Assembly (NCBI RefSeq): GCF_000426925.1
Contig: NZ_KE384716.1
Location: 46,120 to 110,119, forward strand
Direction: 5' to 3'
From: Dolichospermum circinale AWQC310F
GTDB taxonomy: Bacteria > Cyanobacteriota > Cyanobacteriia > Cyanobacteriales > Nostocaceae
DNA: 64,000 bases
Numbering within the stretch: position 1 is the first letter of the stretch; the number at the start of each line of letters is the position of its first letter. Shown in pieces: positions 1 through 9,399 of the stretch. Under the pieces are notes generated by a model that saw only the letters and a list, made by a program, of their open reading frames with translations, was not told the DNA's origin and did not search any database. Position numbers and translations under genes: made by a program.

Positions 1-800
1 TTAAAACTATTCTGTTCTCGCGCTCTACTGAAAATAGCAAAGCATATTATTTGTGTACAATATGGATGTCCTGCGGATAGATTGAAAATCGCTTTGATAG
101 CTTCTTCTTCATATTCAAGTACACCTTGGGCTGGTTTCGTAATTAATTCCTTCGTACTATCTTTATCTAATAACCCAATTTCTATCTTAGGTACATCTTC
201 AAATATTTTCAGGATATTAAGTGTACTTGCTAAATGTTCTCCTATGGATACAACTATAAATAATTTATTATTTCTTTTAGTGATATCAGATAATCGGCGG
301 AAAATCTTTTTTGTAAATGTTTCTATGGCCAATGATTCTAAATCTTGACTAATTAAAGCATCAAATTCATCCAACAGTAAAACTAAATTTTTGTTTTCTA
401 ATTGTTGATAAACTTGCGGTAAGAATTGACGTTCAAAGATATTAATTTCTAATTCTAATTCTGTGGTTGTGGGTGGTGATATGCTAGTTTCTAGCTCTAA
501 ATTATCTACGATTGCTTGAGCTAGTGCTGCTAAAATACTACTCCAGGGATCCTGACTGTAACATGATAAATCAAAGGTAACAAAAACAAACTCATTCACT
601 TCCGCCAATTGTTGGGGAATACTAAGGATGATAGATGATTTACCAATACGTCTTTGTCCGTATAACAATAGTAATTGTTGAGACTGTTCAAGAGAATCTT
701 GAACAAGCTTAAATATACTTTCTCGGCCAAACAGGGACTCTCGGTAGTCAATGGGACGACCGATAATATATGGGTTTCTGTGAAGGTTGGAAGTAATCAT
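1..800 (-). CDS. AAA-like NTPase, partial (3' end beyond the window)
   Basis: The frame opens at ATG 800 and stays open to base 1, so about 266 N-terminal residues are visible. An upstream in-frame ATG at 815 meets a stop two codons later, which fixes the start at 800. The Walker A motif GQRRIGKSS lies at residues 48-56 and the Walker B motif VLLLDEFDAL near residue 145. A later AGHPY motif is typical of AAA-like/STAND NTPases. The N-terminus (NPYIIG...LFGRESIF) closely matches that of the gene at 834-3965, so the two are tandem paralogues. The gap between them is 33 bases and they probably share a transcript. The missing C-terminus decides its role: it could carry TPR and receptor domains like its neighbour or another effector. 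Conserved in cyanobacteria as an uncharacterised ATP-binding family. Confidence 0.85.
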   Translation of the reverse strand, partial: MITSNLHRNPYIIGRPIDYRESLFGRESIFKLVQDSLEQSQQLLLLYGQRRIGKSSIILSIPQQLAEVNEFVFVTFDLSCYSQDPWSSILAALAQAIVDNLELETSISPPTTTELELEINIFERQFLPQVYQQLENKNLVLLLDEFDALISQDLESLAIETFTKKIFRRLSDITKRNNKLFIVVSIGEHLASTLNILKIFEDVPKIEIGLLDKDSTKELITKPAQGVLEYEEEAIKAIFNLSAGHPYCTQIICFAIFSRAREQNSF

Positions 801-833
801 GCTCTAATCATACATCTAATCTCCCATTGTAAC

Positions 834-3800
834 TCATTCAATGGGAACAAATTTACCATCTTTAACTTGAACAAGAATAGATTGCCCTTCGCGTTCTCTT
901 TCTTCTGTAAACTTGAGTTGATAGCCTGATGTTTCATTAGTGTCAAGGTTGATGCTTGGTAATTTTTCTAACAAATTGGTTCTTGTAGCATTGTTAGATA
1001 GAGCTTTGATAAATGCTTGGGTAGCGTCAAAGCTAGTTGCAGTACGCCAACTAATACCTCCGCCCCATTTTTTTTGAGATTTTTGAGCAAAATCCTTTGC
1101 TTGTGGAGTTTCTCTAAACCAGGGTGTAGCAACAATTAAACCCTCTACATTCTTTGAGGTATTATCGCTATAAAGAGTGTCTCCACCTAACATTTTTAAC
1201 TCTTTTACTCGTCCGTCTTGGGGGTTATCCTTGAGTTTGGCATTTCTACGGGTAATTTCTGTAGCAATCTTGATGGCAGTATCAGTGCTTTGTGTATCTG
1301 GAAACAACATAGCAGCTTGTGCAAATTTATCTCTACTATAGACAGTGGCGGAAATTTCTCTCCTCGCATCAAAATTGATATCAGTTAAATCAATTAGGGG
1401 TTTACGAACCACCTCACCGCCTAATTTTTCAAAGCGATTAGTAAATACTTCTCTGATACTATTACTATAAGGGCTGTTAGGATTAGCAAAAATGACTGCT
1501 CTTTTTAATTTCAAATTATTGAAAGTGTATTCGGCTAGTTTTTTTCCAGCACTTGCATCAGAACTAACTGTCCTAAAGAAAACAGATTTTTTGAGGAAAA
1601 CACTAGTCGCGGTGGGAGAAATAATTGCTAAACCAGCTTTTTCATATTCTGGTAATGCTGCTTGTGTAGCATCACTTGAATTATGTCCAATTACACCTAA
1701 TATGGAATTATCTTTAACTAATTGTTGTGCTACTTGTTGCGCTGATTTGGTGTTATCATCGTTAGCAATGACAATTTCAAGAAACCTATTATTTAAACCT
1801 TTATTATCGTTAAATTGGTTTTGGGCTTGTGCTACACCTCGTAAGATTTCTTGAGCGTCATTTTCGTTAGTACCTATGGGTACAACGACAGCCAATATAA
1901 AGGGAGAACCCTGTTGACGAGCGCGGGCATTATTATAGTAAATTACTAGTTCTGGATCATTTTGATTTGCTTTTATGGCCTGTTGAAATAACTTAGCCGC
2001 TTCTTGATAATTACCATTTTTGAAAGCTGCAATACCTTGGTCACGGGAGGGATTATTATTATTAGGAAATAATGTTCTTTCACCTCGGCTAATTTTGCTA
2101 TTATCTACCACACAAGAAACACCTAAAACACCTAATTCTCTGTTTTCACCTGGTGGACAGGTTCTAGAAAGCTGCTGATAAATACCAAAACCGAAAACAG
2201 ATACAACCGTAGTTAAGGCAACAAATGCGACAGGTTTTTTGATGATTCCTGTGAATCGTTTCGGTTTTACTGTAGTTTTATTTGCTATGATTTGTGGTTG
2301 TGAGTTTAGGTTTTCTACAACTTGTAACTTAGATTCAAAAGCTCCAATTTCTGCCAATTTATCCTGAGATAATTGTCTATTGGGATCAATTTGTAAAACT
2401 CGTTTATACTGTTCTCTGGCGCGAGCAAAGTCTTTATTAATGGTCAGGTCATGTCCGTATTTTTCTAATGTTTCTATAAAACCGTCTTTGCTCTCTTCTG
2501 GAGCAATTTTATAGGCTTGTGCATACAGTTCTAAAGCTTTATCTAAATTGTTTGCTTGGGAATATTCTGTAACTAGATCAAATACAGGCTGTAAGACCCT
2601 TTCCTGTTGATATTTAATAGAGTAAAATTTGTAAGCCCGACTGTAAAGTTCAAAAGCTTGGTCGAATTTTTCTACCTGTAAATATTCTTTCGCCAGAGAG
2701 GTTACAGTTTGAAAATTATTAGGATTAATTCCTAATGCTTCTTCATAAAGTTGTAATGCTATTTGCGGTTGATTTTGTGCTACTGAACAAAGATTGTCAA
2801 CGTCTTGCTTATCAACTTTTTCTAAATTACTAATCTCATCTTTTAGCTGATGTTTCTGCAATAACCAACGCCGGACTAACTCAATTTTCACTCTTTTTGA
2901 CTCATTTAAAAAACCATAGTCAACCATTTCTTTGGCTACCTGAGTTAAGGAATCTGTTAATATCCCATACTCTTCTAGTAGTAGTTTGGGGTTATAGAAA
3001 CCTCGGTCGTCTTGCTCTTCTCTATCTTGAGCTTCTGCTGCTGTTGAAAAAACAACTTGTGCTTGAGGATATAAACCATCCCAAAACCATGCTAAACCAG
3101 CTTCTCCTCTTTCAATTGCTTTATCTATGATAGTTGTAACATCTTCTGCATTGATTGTCCATATCTGACGTTCCCGCGCTAAATTGAAAAGCTCATAGCA
3201 AATTAATTGAGTGAAATAAGGATGACCTGCTGATAAACTAAATATTTTTTCTATTGCATTTTGCTGATAGGTAACAACTCTTTTAGCAGGTCTGGTAATA
3301 AGCATTTCAGCACTATCTCTGTCCAAAAAACTGATTTCTTTATAGGGTGATCTTCCCACCAAAGAAAGTAGATGTGGTAGTTCTTTAAGATGTCGTCCCA
3401 ATACGGGAATAATAAATAATCGTTCTGGCCATTTTGACAACCAGTTATTGATTAATCCGAAAAATTCTACATTACCTTCGTTATTTGCTTCACTTAAAAC
3501 ATCGAACTCATCTAACAATAAAACCAGCTTTTTTTCACCTAATATATTGTATATTTGAGTTAAAAAATACTTATGGAAAATTGTAGGATCATCTTCTATA
3601 TCTTCTGCTGTAGGAATAGTAATAGGAATAGTCGTAAGACTATTTTCTATTTCTTCTCCAATTCTCTTTGCTAGACAGTGTACAATTTGATTGATGGGAT
3701 GTTTCTGATTATCACCGACAAAAACCTGGATATCAAAATCAATAAAAATAAATTGATCCTCACTATAACTTATCTTTTGAGGAATTTGTTTGAGTACAGA

Positions 3801-3965
3801 AGATTTACCAATCCGTCTTTGACCATATAAGAGAATTAGTGGAGTATTTTGTTGTAAATTATCTTTAATAAAATCAAATAAACTTTGTCTACCAAAAAAT
3901 TTGTCTGGTTCATGAATAACAGAACCTATAATATAAGGATTTATCTGATGTTGTGGATTATTCAT
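834..3965 (-). CDS. AAA-like NTPase - TPR - transmembrane - periplasmic ligand-binding fusion protein
   Basis: This 1043-residue protein appears to join a cytoplasmic switch NTPase to an extracytoplasmic receptor. The NTPase has Walker A GQRRIGKSS at residues 48-56, Walker B LLLDEFDVL near 149-157, and an AGHPY motif near 246. A winged-helix-like stretch ends near 375, and TPR-like repeats span about 395-530. One hydrophobic helix lies near 577-598. Outside it are a short TPR-like hairpin (640-680) and a type-I periplasmic binding fold of the Leu/Ile/Val receptor class (about 688-1040). The frame extends to GTG 3983, but GAGGAG at 3977-3982 is a Shine-Dalgarno sequence for ATG 3965, which I take as the start. 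No permease is adjacent, so sensing seems likelier than import. The ligand is unknown. Confidence 0.88.
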   Translation of the reverse strand: MNNPQHQINPYIIGSVIHEPDKFFGRQSLFDFIKDNLQQNTPLILLYGQRRIGKSSVLKQIPQKISYSEDQFIFIDFDIQVFVGDNQKHPINQIVHCLAKRIGEEIENSLTTIPITIPTAEDIEDDPTIFHKYFLTQIYNILGEKKLVLLLDEFDVLSEANNEGNVEFFGLINNWLSKWPERLFIIPVLGRHLKELPHLLSLVGRSPYKEISFLDRDSAEMLITRPAKRVVTYQQNAIEKIFSLSAGHPYFTQLICYELFNLARERQIWTINAEDVTTIIDKAIERGEAGLAWFWDGLYPQAQVVFSTAAEAQDREEQDDRGFYNPKLLLEEYGILTDSLTQVAKEMVDYGFLNESKRVKIELVRRWLLQKHQLKDEISNLEKVDKQDVDNLCSVAQNQPQIALQLYEEALGINPNNFQTVTSLAKEYLQVEKFDQAFELYSRAYKFYSIKYQQERVLQPVFDLVTEYSQANNLDKALELYAQAYKIAPEESKDGFIETLEKYGHDLTINKDFARAREQYKRVLQIDPNRQLSQDKLAEIGAFESKLQVVENLNSQPQIIANKTTVKPKRFTGIIKKPVAFVALTTVVSVFGFGIYQQLSRTCPPGENRELGVLGVSCVVDNSKISRGERTLFPNNNNPSRDQGIAAFKNGNYQEAAKLFQQAIKANQNDPELVIYYNNARARQQGSPFILAVVVPIGTNENDAQEILRGVAQAQNQFNDNKGLNNRFLEIVIANDDNTKSAQQVAQQLVKDNSILGVIGHNSSDATQAALPEYEKAGLAIISPTATSVFLKKSVFFRTVSSDASAGKKLAEYTFNNLKLKRAVIFANPNSPYSNSIREVFTNRFEKLGGEVVRKPLIDLTDINFDARREISATVYSRDKFAQAAMLFPDTQSTDTAIKIATEITRRNAKLKDNPQDGRVKELKMLGGDTLYSDNTSKNVEGLIVATPWFRETPQAKDFAQKSQKKWGGGISWRTATSFDATQAFIKALSNNATRTNLLEKLPSINLDTNETSGYQLKFTEEREREGQSILVQVKDGKFVPIE

Positions 3966-4083
3966 ATTATTTGTACTCCTCACAGGTTATACACTTGGTT
4001 TTAAATAAAAATGGGATATTGATCCTATCCATTTTCTGTAGAATTTACGCAATATCTTACCAAAAATTTTTGTTTATTTTTGT

Positions 4084-4111
4084 GTAGGGGTAATTCATGA
4101 ATTACCCCTAC
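4084..4111. repeat. perfect 28-base palindrome
   Basis: The two 14-base halves, each reading GTAGGGGTAATTCA from its own end, are exact reverse complements with no loop. It lies between two minus-strand NTPase genes. Short palindromes of this GTAGGGG...CCCCTAC type are common in cyanobacterial intergenic DNA. It is probably a non-autonomous repeat rather than an operator. Confidence 0.8.
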
Positions 4112-4131
4112 TTTGTATTTTACAGCAGTAG

Positions 4132-4158
4132 GGTGTGTTAGCGTCAGCGTAACGCACC
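4132..4158. repeat. imperfect inverted repeat, GGTGTGTTA...TAACGCACC family
   Basis: The left arm GGTGTGTTAGCG and right arm GCGTAACGCACC pair imperfectly around a short loop. A related copy lies at 46675-46705, and looser relatives at 41732-41786 and 46271-46306. It is a dispersed intergenic repeat. Confidence 0.7.
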
Positions 4159-4184
4159 TGAGATTTTTGAGATTTAGATAAGTC

Positions 4185-5465
4185 CTATCCAAATAATATC
4201 TCACGACCAAATTTAAGGAGGGATACAACCGTATCTTGATGCTGACCTAACCAAGTAATTGCTTTTTTCATCTCCTCAACTTGTCCATGACTCATCAGAT
4301 TAAGAAATACTCTCTCGCGGTTTCTGATTTCACTAGCTTTTGTATTCCAAATCTCCTGAATTACCCACTTTTTCATAATTGAAGAAGTGAATAAATATAT
4401 CTTTTCCTGTTCTTTTGGTAACTTTGGTTTTGGCCTGATTTCCGAAACAATTACCCCCTGTTCTTCTAATTCAGTTAAACTGCGTTCATTTTGATTCAAA
4501 ATGCGACCCATACCTTTTAAATCAAAGTCTTTCTGCTCTAAATGACCGTCTAGATCTAACAAAACAATCAGCATTAACAAGGTTTTTTGTTGGTCATTAC
4601 ATCTTTTCCAAATTGTTTCAAAAATCTGTTTAGTATCCCTTTCAAAATCCCTTTCAAAATCACTATTAAATTTATTAATATCAACTTCTTCTCCTTGCTG
4701 TTTTGCTATGTTTAGTAAAAAACCAGCAATTTGTATTAAAGTCGGATGACTACCAGTAATATTTCTAATTCCATCTCTTAATTTTGGTGGAAATACTGAT
4801 AATAATTGCTCTGTTTCCTTGTAATCAAATTTTTTCAAAGATTGATACATATAGTGATTATACCAAGGAGAAGCATTTGGCCGCAGTGGTGGACCAATTT
4901 CATTGAGGCGCTGAAGTGAGGTGACAATCATGGTAAGTTTTTTGTTAGCACCATGAACGGCTAAACTACGACATTGAGCTAAAAATGTTTCTCTGTCAGA
5001 TTCCGTATATCCCTCATTGGTTTCTAAGGCCGCGTCAAAGTCATCTACCAACAAAACCAGGAATTTATTTTTTTTACCTAACCTTGTTATAGCTTGACGT
5101 AGAGTATCATTTGTAATATTATTCCCTCTTAAGTTTCTAATTTCTGCTTGTAGTTCTGGCTCATTTTCTAATTTATCATCCATAATCGTCAAAATTTCTG
5201 CCCAAAACTTAGCAGAAGTAAAGGGGTATAAACTCTGACAACTGAATAATACAATTACAGCGGGAGATGAATCTAGTCCATATTCTTTCCAGGTTTGGGG
5301 ACAAGCAACTTTGTCTAAGTAAGAAGTTTTCCCCATTCCTGGACCACCCCAAATAGCTAAATGACTGCGAGCATGAATTGTGTCAAAAGCGGCTGTGATT
5401 TCAGATGTGCGACCGATAAAATATTCTGGAGGAACTTGTATATTGGCGAAGAAGGGATGAGCCAT
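4185..5465 (-). CDS. AAA-type NTPase (STAND-like), 426 residues
   Basis: Walker A GGPGMGKTS lies at residues 40-48 and Walker B FLVLLVDDFDA at about 135-145. An SGSHPTL motif follows, at the place where AAA-like/STAND proteins have the sensor region, and then a winged-helix-like C-terminus. I see no signal peptide or membrane segment, so it should be cytoplasmic. The start is ATG 5465, with only a weak purine run upstream. It is the third NTPase in the minus-strand cluster but belongs to a different subfamily from the two paralogues downstream. It is separated from them by 219 bases that hold two palindromic repeats, so it may be transcribed separately. The effector function cannot be read from sequence. 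Confidence 0.8.
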   Translation of the reverse strand: MAHPFFANIQVPPEYFIGRTSEITAAFDTIHARSHLAIWGGPGMGKTSYLDKVACPQTWKEYGLDSSPAVIVLFSCQSLYPFTSAKFWAEILTIMDDKLENEPELQAEIRNLRGNNITNDTLRQAITRLGKKNKFLVLLVDDFDAALETNEGYTESDRETFLAQCRSLAVHGANKKLTMIVTSLQRLNEIGPPLRPNASPWYNHYMYQSLKKFDYKETEQLLSVFPPKLRDGIRNITGSHPTLIQIAGFLLNIAKQQGEEVDINKFNSDFERDFERDTKQIFETIWKRCNDQQKTLLMLIVLLDLDGHLEQKDFDLKGMGRILNQNERSLTELEEQGVIVSEIRPKPKLPKEQEKIYLFTSSIMKKWVIQEIWNTKASEIRNRERVFLNLMSHGQVEEMKKAITWLGQHQDTVVSLLKFGREILFG

Positions 5466-5602
5466 AGTTCTGGAGATCCTAATTTAATTCTGACGTTATT
5501 AGCCATAATAGTCATAATACAGGTTATCTCCTTGAGATTCCTGACTTATTAAAAAATTCGGGGATCTGAGTGGATGTTAAATAGTTCTCTAAGTATGATT
5601 TT

Positions 5603-5866
5603 ATGCGATTAATTCTCTACAGCAAGCCCGGTTGTCACCTTTGTGAAGGATTGCAGGAAAAATTAGCCCAAATCAAAACTCTCAGTTTTGAGCTAGAAAT
5701 TCGGGATATTACCACGGATAAAAATTGGTTTGCGATGTTTCAATATGAAATACCCATACTGTATTTTGTCACCAATGAGGGTAAGGAACAAGCCATACCT
5801 CGTCCCTCTCCTCGTCTCAGTGTCGAAGGACTGGAAAAATTCTTATGTAAGTATGTAAAAACTTGA
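5603..5866 (+). CDS. glutaredoxin-like family protein (DUF836 type)
   Basis: This 87-residue thioredoxin-fold protein has a CHLC redox pair at residues 11-14 (PGCHLC) after the first strand. The conserved cis-proline strand is IPILYF. Length and layout match the short glutaredoxin-like DUF836 family. Cytoplasmic disulfide exchange is the expected activity, but the physiological partner is unknown. It lies divergent from the NTPase gene on the left and upstream of ycf39. A pair of small hairpins separates it from ycf39, so the two are probably not one operon. Confidence 0.85.
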   Translation: MRLILYSKPGCHLCEGLQEKLAQIKTLSFELEIRDITTDKNWFAMFQYEIPILYFVTNEGKEQAIPRPSPRLSVEGLEKFLCKYVKT

Positions 5867-5938
5867 ATTTGAGTATATTTACATTTTGCACCGGTCCCGA
5901 AAAATGCCTCCGAATTAATGCCTAAATATTTAGTAGTG

Positions 5939-5994
5939 AGGACTTTAGTCCTCTCTTAGAGAAACTATTTAAATGAAATCAGGGCTAAAGCCCT
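5939..5994. repeat. paired GGACTNNAGTCC / GGGCTNNAGCCC hairpins
   Basis: Two 14-base hairpins, at 5939-5952 (AGGACT-TT-AGTCCT) and 5981-5994 (AGGGCT-AA-AGCCCT), lie 28 bases apart in the 270-base gap before ycf39. This double-hairpin repeat is common between cyanobacterial genes. Confidence 0.75.
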
Positions 5995-6136
5995 GACTAC
6001 AGATAATACGTGATAGGTTTTTGTGACACCCGTGTAAATCCTAAATCGAGTTTGCTGAAAAATTTGTAAAGTTTTATTTACAGAGCTAATTCTGTTAAGA
6101 TTCTTTTCATAAACATTAAAATATATAACCAACCCC

Positions 6137-7138
6137 ATGACATTATTAATAGTCGGTGCAACTGGCACATTGGGAAGACAAGTAGCCCGTCGCGCAATTG
6201 ATGAAGGATACAAAGTCCGCTGTTTAGTTCGCAGTCCTAAAAAAGCAGCTTTTCTCAAGGAATGGGGCGCTGAACTGGTACGCGGGAATTTATGTAATCC
6301 TCAAACCCTGACAGAAGCTTTAATAGGTGTAACCGCAGTTATTGACGCTGCTACATCTCGTGCCACGGATTCTCTGACTATTAAAGAGGTAGACTGGAAT
6401 GGGAAAGTAGCGTTAATTCAAGCTGCTAAAGCTGCGGGTGTGGAAAGGTTTATCTTTTTTTCGATTTTAGATGCTGATCAATACCCCAATGTTCCACTGA
6501 TGGAAATTAAGCGCTGTACAGAAGTGTTTTTAGCAGAATCAGGCTTAAACTATACAATTTTACGTCTAGCTGGTTTTATGCAAGGTTTAATTGGTCAATA
6601 TGGTATACCTATTTTGGAAAAACAACCTGTATGGGTAACAGGTAAGTCTTCGCAAATAGCTTACATGGATACCCAGGATATTGCTAAATTCGCTATTCGT
6701 GCTTTGAGTGTGCCAGAAACAGAAAAGCAGTCTTTCCCTGTGGTGGGAACTCGCGCTTGGGGTGCTGAGGAAATTATTGATCTTTGTGAAAACTTATCTG
6801 ATAGAGACGCAAAAGTTACACGAATGCCCCTGGCTTTACTACGTACTGTCCAAAATTTCCTCCGCTTTTTTCAGTGGGGATGGAATGTTGCGGATAGATT
6901 GGCTTTTACAGAGGTTTTAGCCAGTGGTAAGGCTTTAAATGCAGAAAATATGGAGGAAGTATATACTGTCTTTGGGTTGGACAAAGAACAAACAACCACC
7001 CTGGAAGTTTACTTACAAGAATACTTCAGCCGGATTATGAAGAAGCTAAAAGAGTTAGATTACGAAAAAGCTAAAGTTAAAAAGCTCAAAAGCCAAAAGA
7101 CTCCTTTTAAACAATCTTCCAAAGCCAATAGTCAATAA
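6137..7138 (+). CDS. ycf39: Ycf39, photosystem II assembly factor (atypical SDR / NmrA-like)
   Basis: The protein has 333 residues with an N-terminal Rossmann motif GATGTLG at residues 7-13. It contains the conserved runs VRCLVRSP, VIDAATSR, KEVDWNGK and MEIKRCTE and a C-terminal LQEYFSRI...KLKELDYEK block, which I recognise from cyanobacterial Ycf39. In cyanobacteria Ycf39 works with high-light-inducible proteins in early photosystem II reaction-centre assembly and chlorophyll delivery to D1. The plant homologue is HCF244. The family lacks the catalytic Tyr-x-x-x-Lys of classical dehydrogenases, and I see none here. The basic C-terminal tail after residue 315 is not conserved in my memory of the family. 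The gene is monocistronic in appearance and starts at ATG 6137. Confidence 0.93.
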   Translation: MTLLIVGATGTLGRQVARRAIDEGYKVRCLVRSPKKAAFLKEWGAELVRGNLCNPQTLTEALIGVTAVIDAATSRATDSLTIKEVDWNGKVALIQAAKAAGVERFIFFSILDADQYPNVPLMEIKRCTEVFLAESGLNYTILRLAGFMQGLIGQYGIPILEKQPVWVTGKSSQIAYMDTQDIAKFAIRALSVPETEKQSFPVVGTRAWGAEEIIDLCENLSDRDAKVTRMPLALLRTVQNFLRFFQWGWNVADRLAFTEVLASGKALNAENMEEVYTVFGLDKEQTTTLEVYLQEYFSRIMKKLKELDYEKAKVKKLKSQKTPFKQSSKANSQ

Positions 7139-7278
7139 ATTGGATTTTGGAGTTCTTCCTGATTTCTATCGCTAACAAAAAGACTTTTTCAACAAATGTG
7201 GAACTAATGGTTATATTGGTCAAAAATGTGTAACCATTAGATACAGAAAAAGCATCCTTTAAACTTGGATATTTGAGT

Positions 7279-8196
7279 GTGCCGAAAGCAGGCATTATCT
7301 ATAACGACGTGAAACCGATAGCGAGTAGTGTCGCTATCCAACTAAAAGACAAGCTCACCGCTGCTGGTTGGGATGTTTACATCACTGCGAGTATCGGTGG
7401 TATATTGGGTTATTCTCAACCGAATAGCCTTGTCTTTCACACACCTATCGAAGGTCTTACGCCCCCTGGCTTTGACTCAGATATGAAATTTGCAGTGGTG
7501 TTAGGGGGAGATGGTACGGTGTTAGCAGCATCTCGCTTAGTCGCCCCCTCTGGTATCCCCATGCTGACGGTCAATACGGGTCACATGGGATTTTTGACAG
7601 AAACTTATCTCAACCAGTTACCCGAAGCCATAGAACAAGTAATGGCTGATGAATATGAAGTTGAAGATAGGGTCATGCTCGCCGTCAAAGTTTTCCGGGG
7701 AGATACGGTGACATGGGAGGCTCTCTGCTTAAATGAAATGGTGTTACATCGAGAACCTCTAACTTGTATGTGCCATTTTGAAATCGCGGTGGGGCGACAT
7801 TCTCCAGTGGATATTGCCGCAGATGGTATTATTGTTTCTACTCCCACGGGTTCTACAGCTTATTCATTAAGCGCGGGGGGTCCGGTAATTACTCCTGGTG
7901 TCCCCGTTTTACAATTAGTACCCATTTGTCCCCATTCCTTAGCTTCTAGAGCTTTGGTATTTCCTGATCATGAAGCGATTAATATCTATCCTGTGAACAT
8001 TCCCCGATTGGTGATGGTGGTAGATGGTAATGGTGGATGTTATATTTTAGCAGAGGATCGGGTATATTTAGAGCGATCGCCCTATAGTGCCAGATTTATC
8101 CGTCTACAGCGACCTGAGTTTTTCCGTGTTCTCCGGGAAAAACTGGGTTGGGGTTTACCACATATTGCTAAACCTTCTTCTGTAGAATTGCCTTAA
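7279..8196 (+). CDS. nadK: NAD(+) kinase
   Basis: The enzyme phosphorylates NAD to NADP using ATP or polyphosphate. The family signature GGDGT is at residues 76-80, followed by VLAASR. The second conserved block (NEMVLHR...[22 protein letters not shown]) is intact. The length of 305 residues is usual. I chose GTG 7279 ([10 protein letters not shown]) because family members begin with this segment. A TTG at 7273 in the same frame would add two residues. Cyanobacteria usually carry two NAD kinase genes, and which one this is cannot be decided here. A degenerate heptamer repeat lies just downstream. Confidence 0.94.
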   Translation: MPKAGIIYNDVKPIASSVAIQLKDKLTAAGWDVYITASIGGILGYSQPNSLVFHTPIEGLTPPGFDSDMKFAVVLGGDGTVLAASRLVAPSGIPMLTVNTGHMGFLTETYLNQLPEAIEQVMADEYEVEDRVMLAVKVFRGDTVTWEALCLNEMVLHREPLTCMCHFEIAVGRHSPVDIAADGIIVSTPTGSTAYSLSAGGPVITPGVPVLQLVPICPHSLASRALVFPDHEAINIYPVNIPRLVMVVDGNGGCYILAEDRVYLERSPYSARFIRLQRPEFFRVLREKLGWGLPHIAKPSSVELP

Positions 8197-8513
8197 TTGT
8201 GAGTAGTCAGTGGTTAGTTGTCATTTGTCAGTTAGTGTCATAGTCATATTGGCTAGTAAACGCCAATTTAGTCTAACTCGCACTTCTCCATGCAGGATCA
8301 TCCTAAATCGTAGCAATACGGTTTAGATGTTAACCAAACCAACCAATTATGAGATTTTTGGTATCGCTTTCTCAGATTTTACATTTTTTTCTTCTCTCTG
8401 AGACAATGAAAAATACCGGACACATAGACGAAACTCAACTACTTGGGTTCAGGAGTCTTGATTTTTCATTAGTCCACCTTCGCGCAGCCTTCCGAATTAC
8501 CAATTTCTAGCAA
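8197..8513. other. intergenic region upstream of the NblR-like gene
   Basis: The 317 non-coding bases hold the decayed heptamers at the left and otherwise the presumed promoter and leader of the response regulator. I see no hairpin with a T-tract and no recognisable operator. Confidence 0.6.
8206..8245. repeat. degenerate TTGTCAG-type heptamer repeats
   Basis: This short, decayed run includes AGTCAGT, TTAGTTG, TCATTTG and TCAGTTA. It resembles the long heptamer arrays at 13223-13468 and 63292-63430. It lies just after the NAD kinase stop codon. Confidence 0.55.
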
Positions 8514-9227
8514 ATGATAGCTATTCACAATCCCTCTGTTTTTGTTTTGGTGATTGAACCAGATGAAACTCTAGCTAATCAGTTAGCCTTTGATTTACAA
8601 GAAGCTGGTTATGATGCAATTGTAGCTCATGATGCGGTCAATGGATTAGAATACTGCGGCGATGCTTGTGGTGTTCAAAACCGTAATCAACCTGCTTTAA
8701 TTGTTATAGACCGGATGCTGATTGGAGAATCTGGATTATCTCTATGTAAAAATATCAGAAATATGGGTAATCGTTCTCCTGTCTTAATTTTAATGGCCAG
8801 AGATACAATAGATGATCGAATAGCTTGTTTAGACGCTGGCGCTAATGATTATATTCTCAAACCTTACCGTTCGGAAGATTTTCTCAAGCTGATTCATCTC
8901 TATCTCAAACCGGATCTTGATACCACAGAGCAATTGCGCTTTGGAGATTTGGTTTTGGATATAGGAACGCGTCGCGCTATTTACAATAGCAAAGCTATTG
9001 ACTTAACCATGAAGGAATTTGAACTATTAAAGTTCTTAATGGAACATCCCCGCGAAGTATTAAGCCGCGAACAAATTTTAGAGAATGTTTGGGGTTACGA
9101 CTTTATGGGTGAATCTAATGTAATTGAGGTCTATGTTCGTTATCTTCGCCTCAAAATTGAAGAAGAGGGTCAAAAACGTCTAATTCAAACTGTACGCGGT
9201 GTAGGTTACGTACTCAGAGAATCCTAA
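8514..9227 (+). CDS. nblR: OmpR-family response regulator, NblR-like
   Basis: The receiver domain spans about residues 8-125. It has the acidic pair E15/D17 (IEPDE), the phospho-acceptor D66 (VIDRML) and K116 (LKPYRSEDF). A winged-helix OmpR/PhoB DNA-binding domain at about 135-235 ends in QTVRGVGYVLRES. The IEPDE N-terminus, DRMLIGESGLSLC and KPYRSEDFL resemble cyanobacterial NblR, which controls phycobilisome degradation under nutrient or light stress. In NblR of unicellular strains activity can be independent of phosphorylation, but here the acceptor aspartate is present. No histidine kinase is adjacent. The response-regulator call is firm and the NblR identity is likely but not certain. 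Confidence 0.72.
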   Translation: MIAIHNPSVFVLVIEPDETLANQLAFDLQEAGYDAIVAHDAVNGLEYCGDACGVQNRNQPALIVIDRMLIGESGLSLCKNIRNMGNRSPVLILMARDTIDDRIACLDAGANDYILKPYRSEDFLKLIHLYLKPDLDTTEQLRFGDLVLDIGTRRAIYNSKAIDLTMKEFELLKFLMEHPREVLSREQILENVWGYDFMGESNVIEVYVRYLRLKIEEEGQKRLIQTVRGVGYVLRES

Positions 9228-9399
9228 AATCCATAAACTGAGGAACATTTACAAATAAATACAAATAAAATCTAAGTTTGTGGACAATTTGGCAGAAATT
9301 AAGTAAAATAGTTAAAATCTAAATTCCAGTAAATAAACTAAATTGTCAACTGTCAATCATTAATTACTAATCACCCATTTCCTCTTCCCTATAGCAATT

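Noticed and set aside
1492-1854. Plus-strand frame inside the receptor-fusion gene
   Set aside because: It is antisense to a well-supported coding region and shows no family features.
4025-4228. Small minus-strand frame between NTPase genes
   Set aside because: It runs through the two palindromic repeats and overlaps the end of the 4185-5465 gene.
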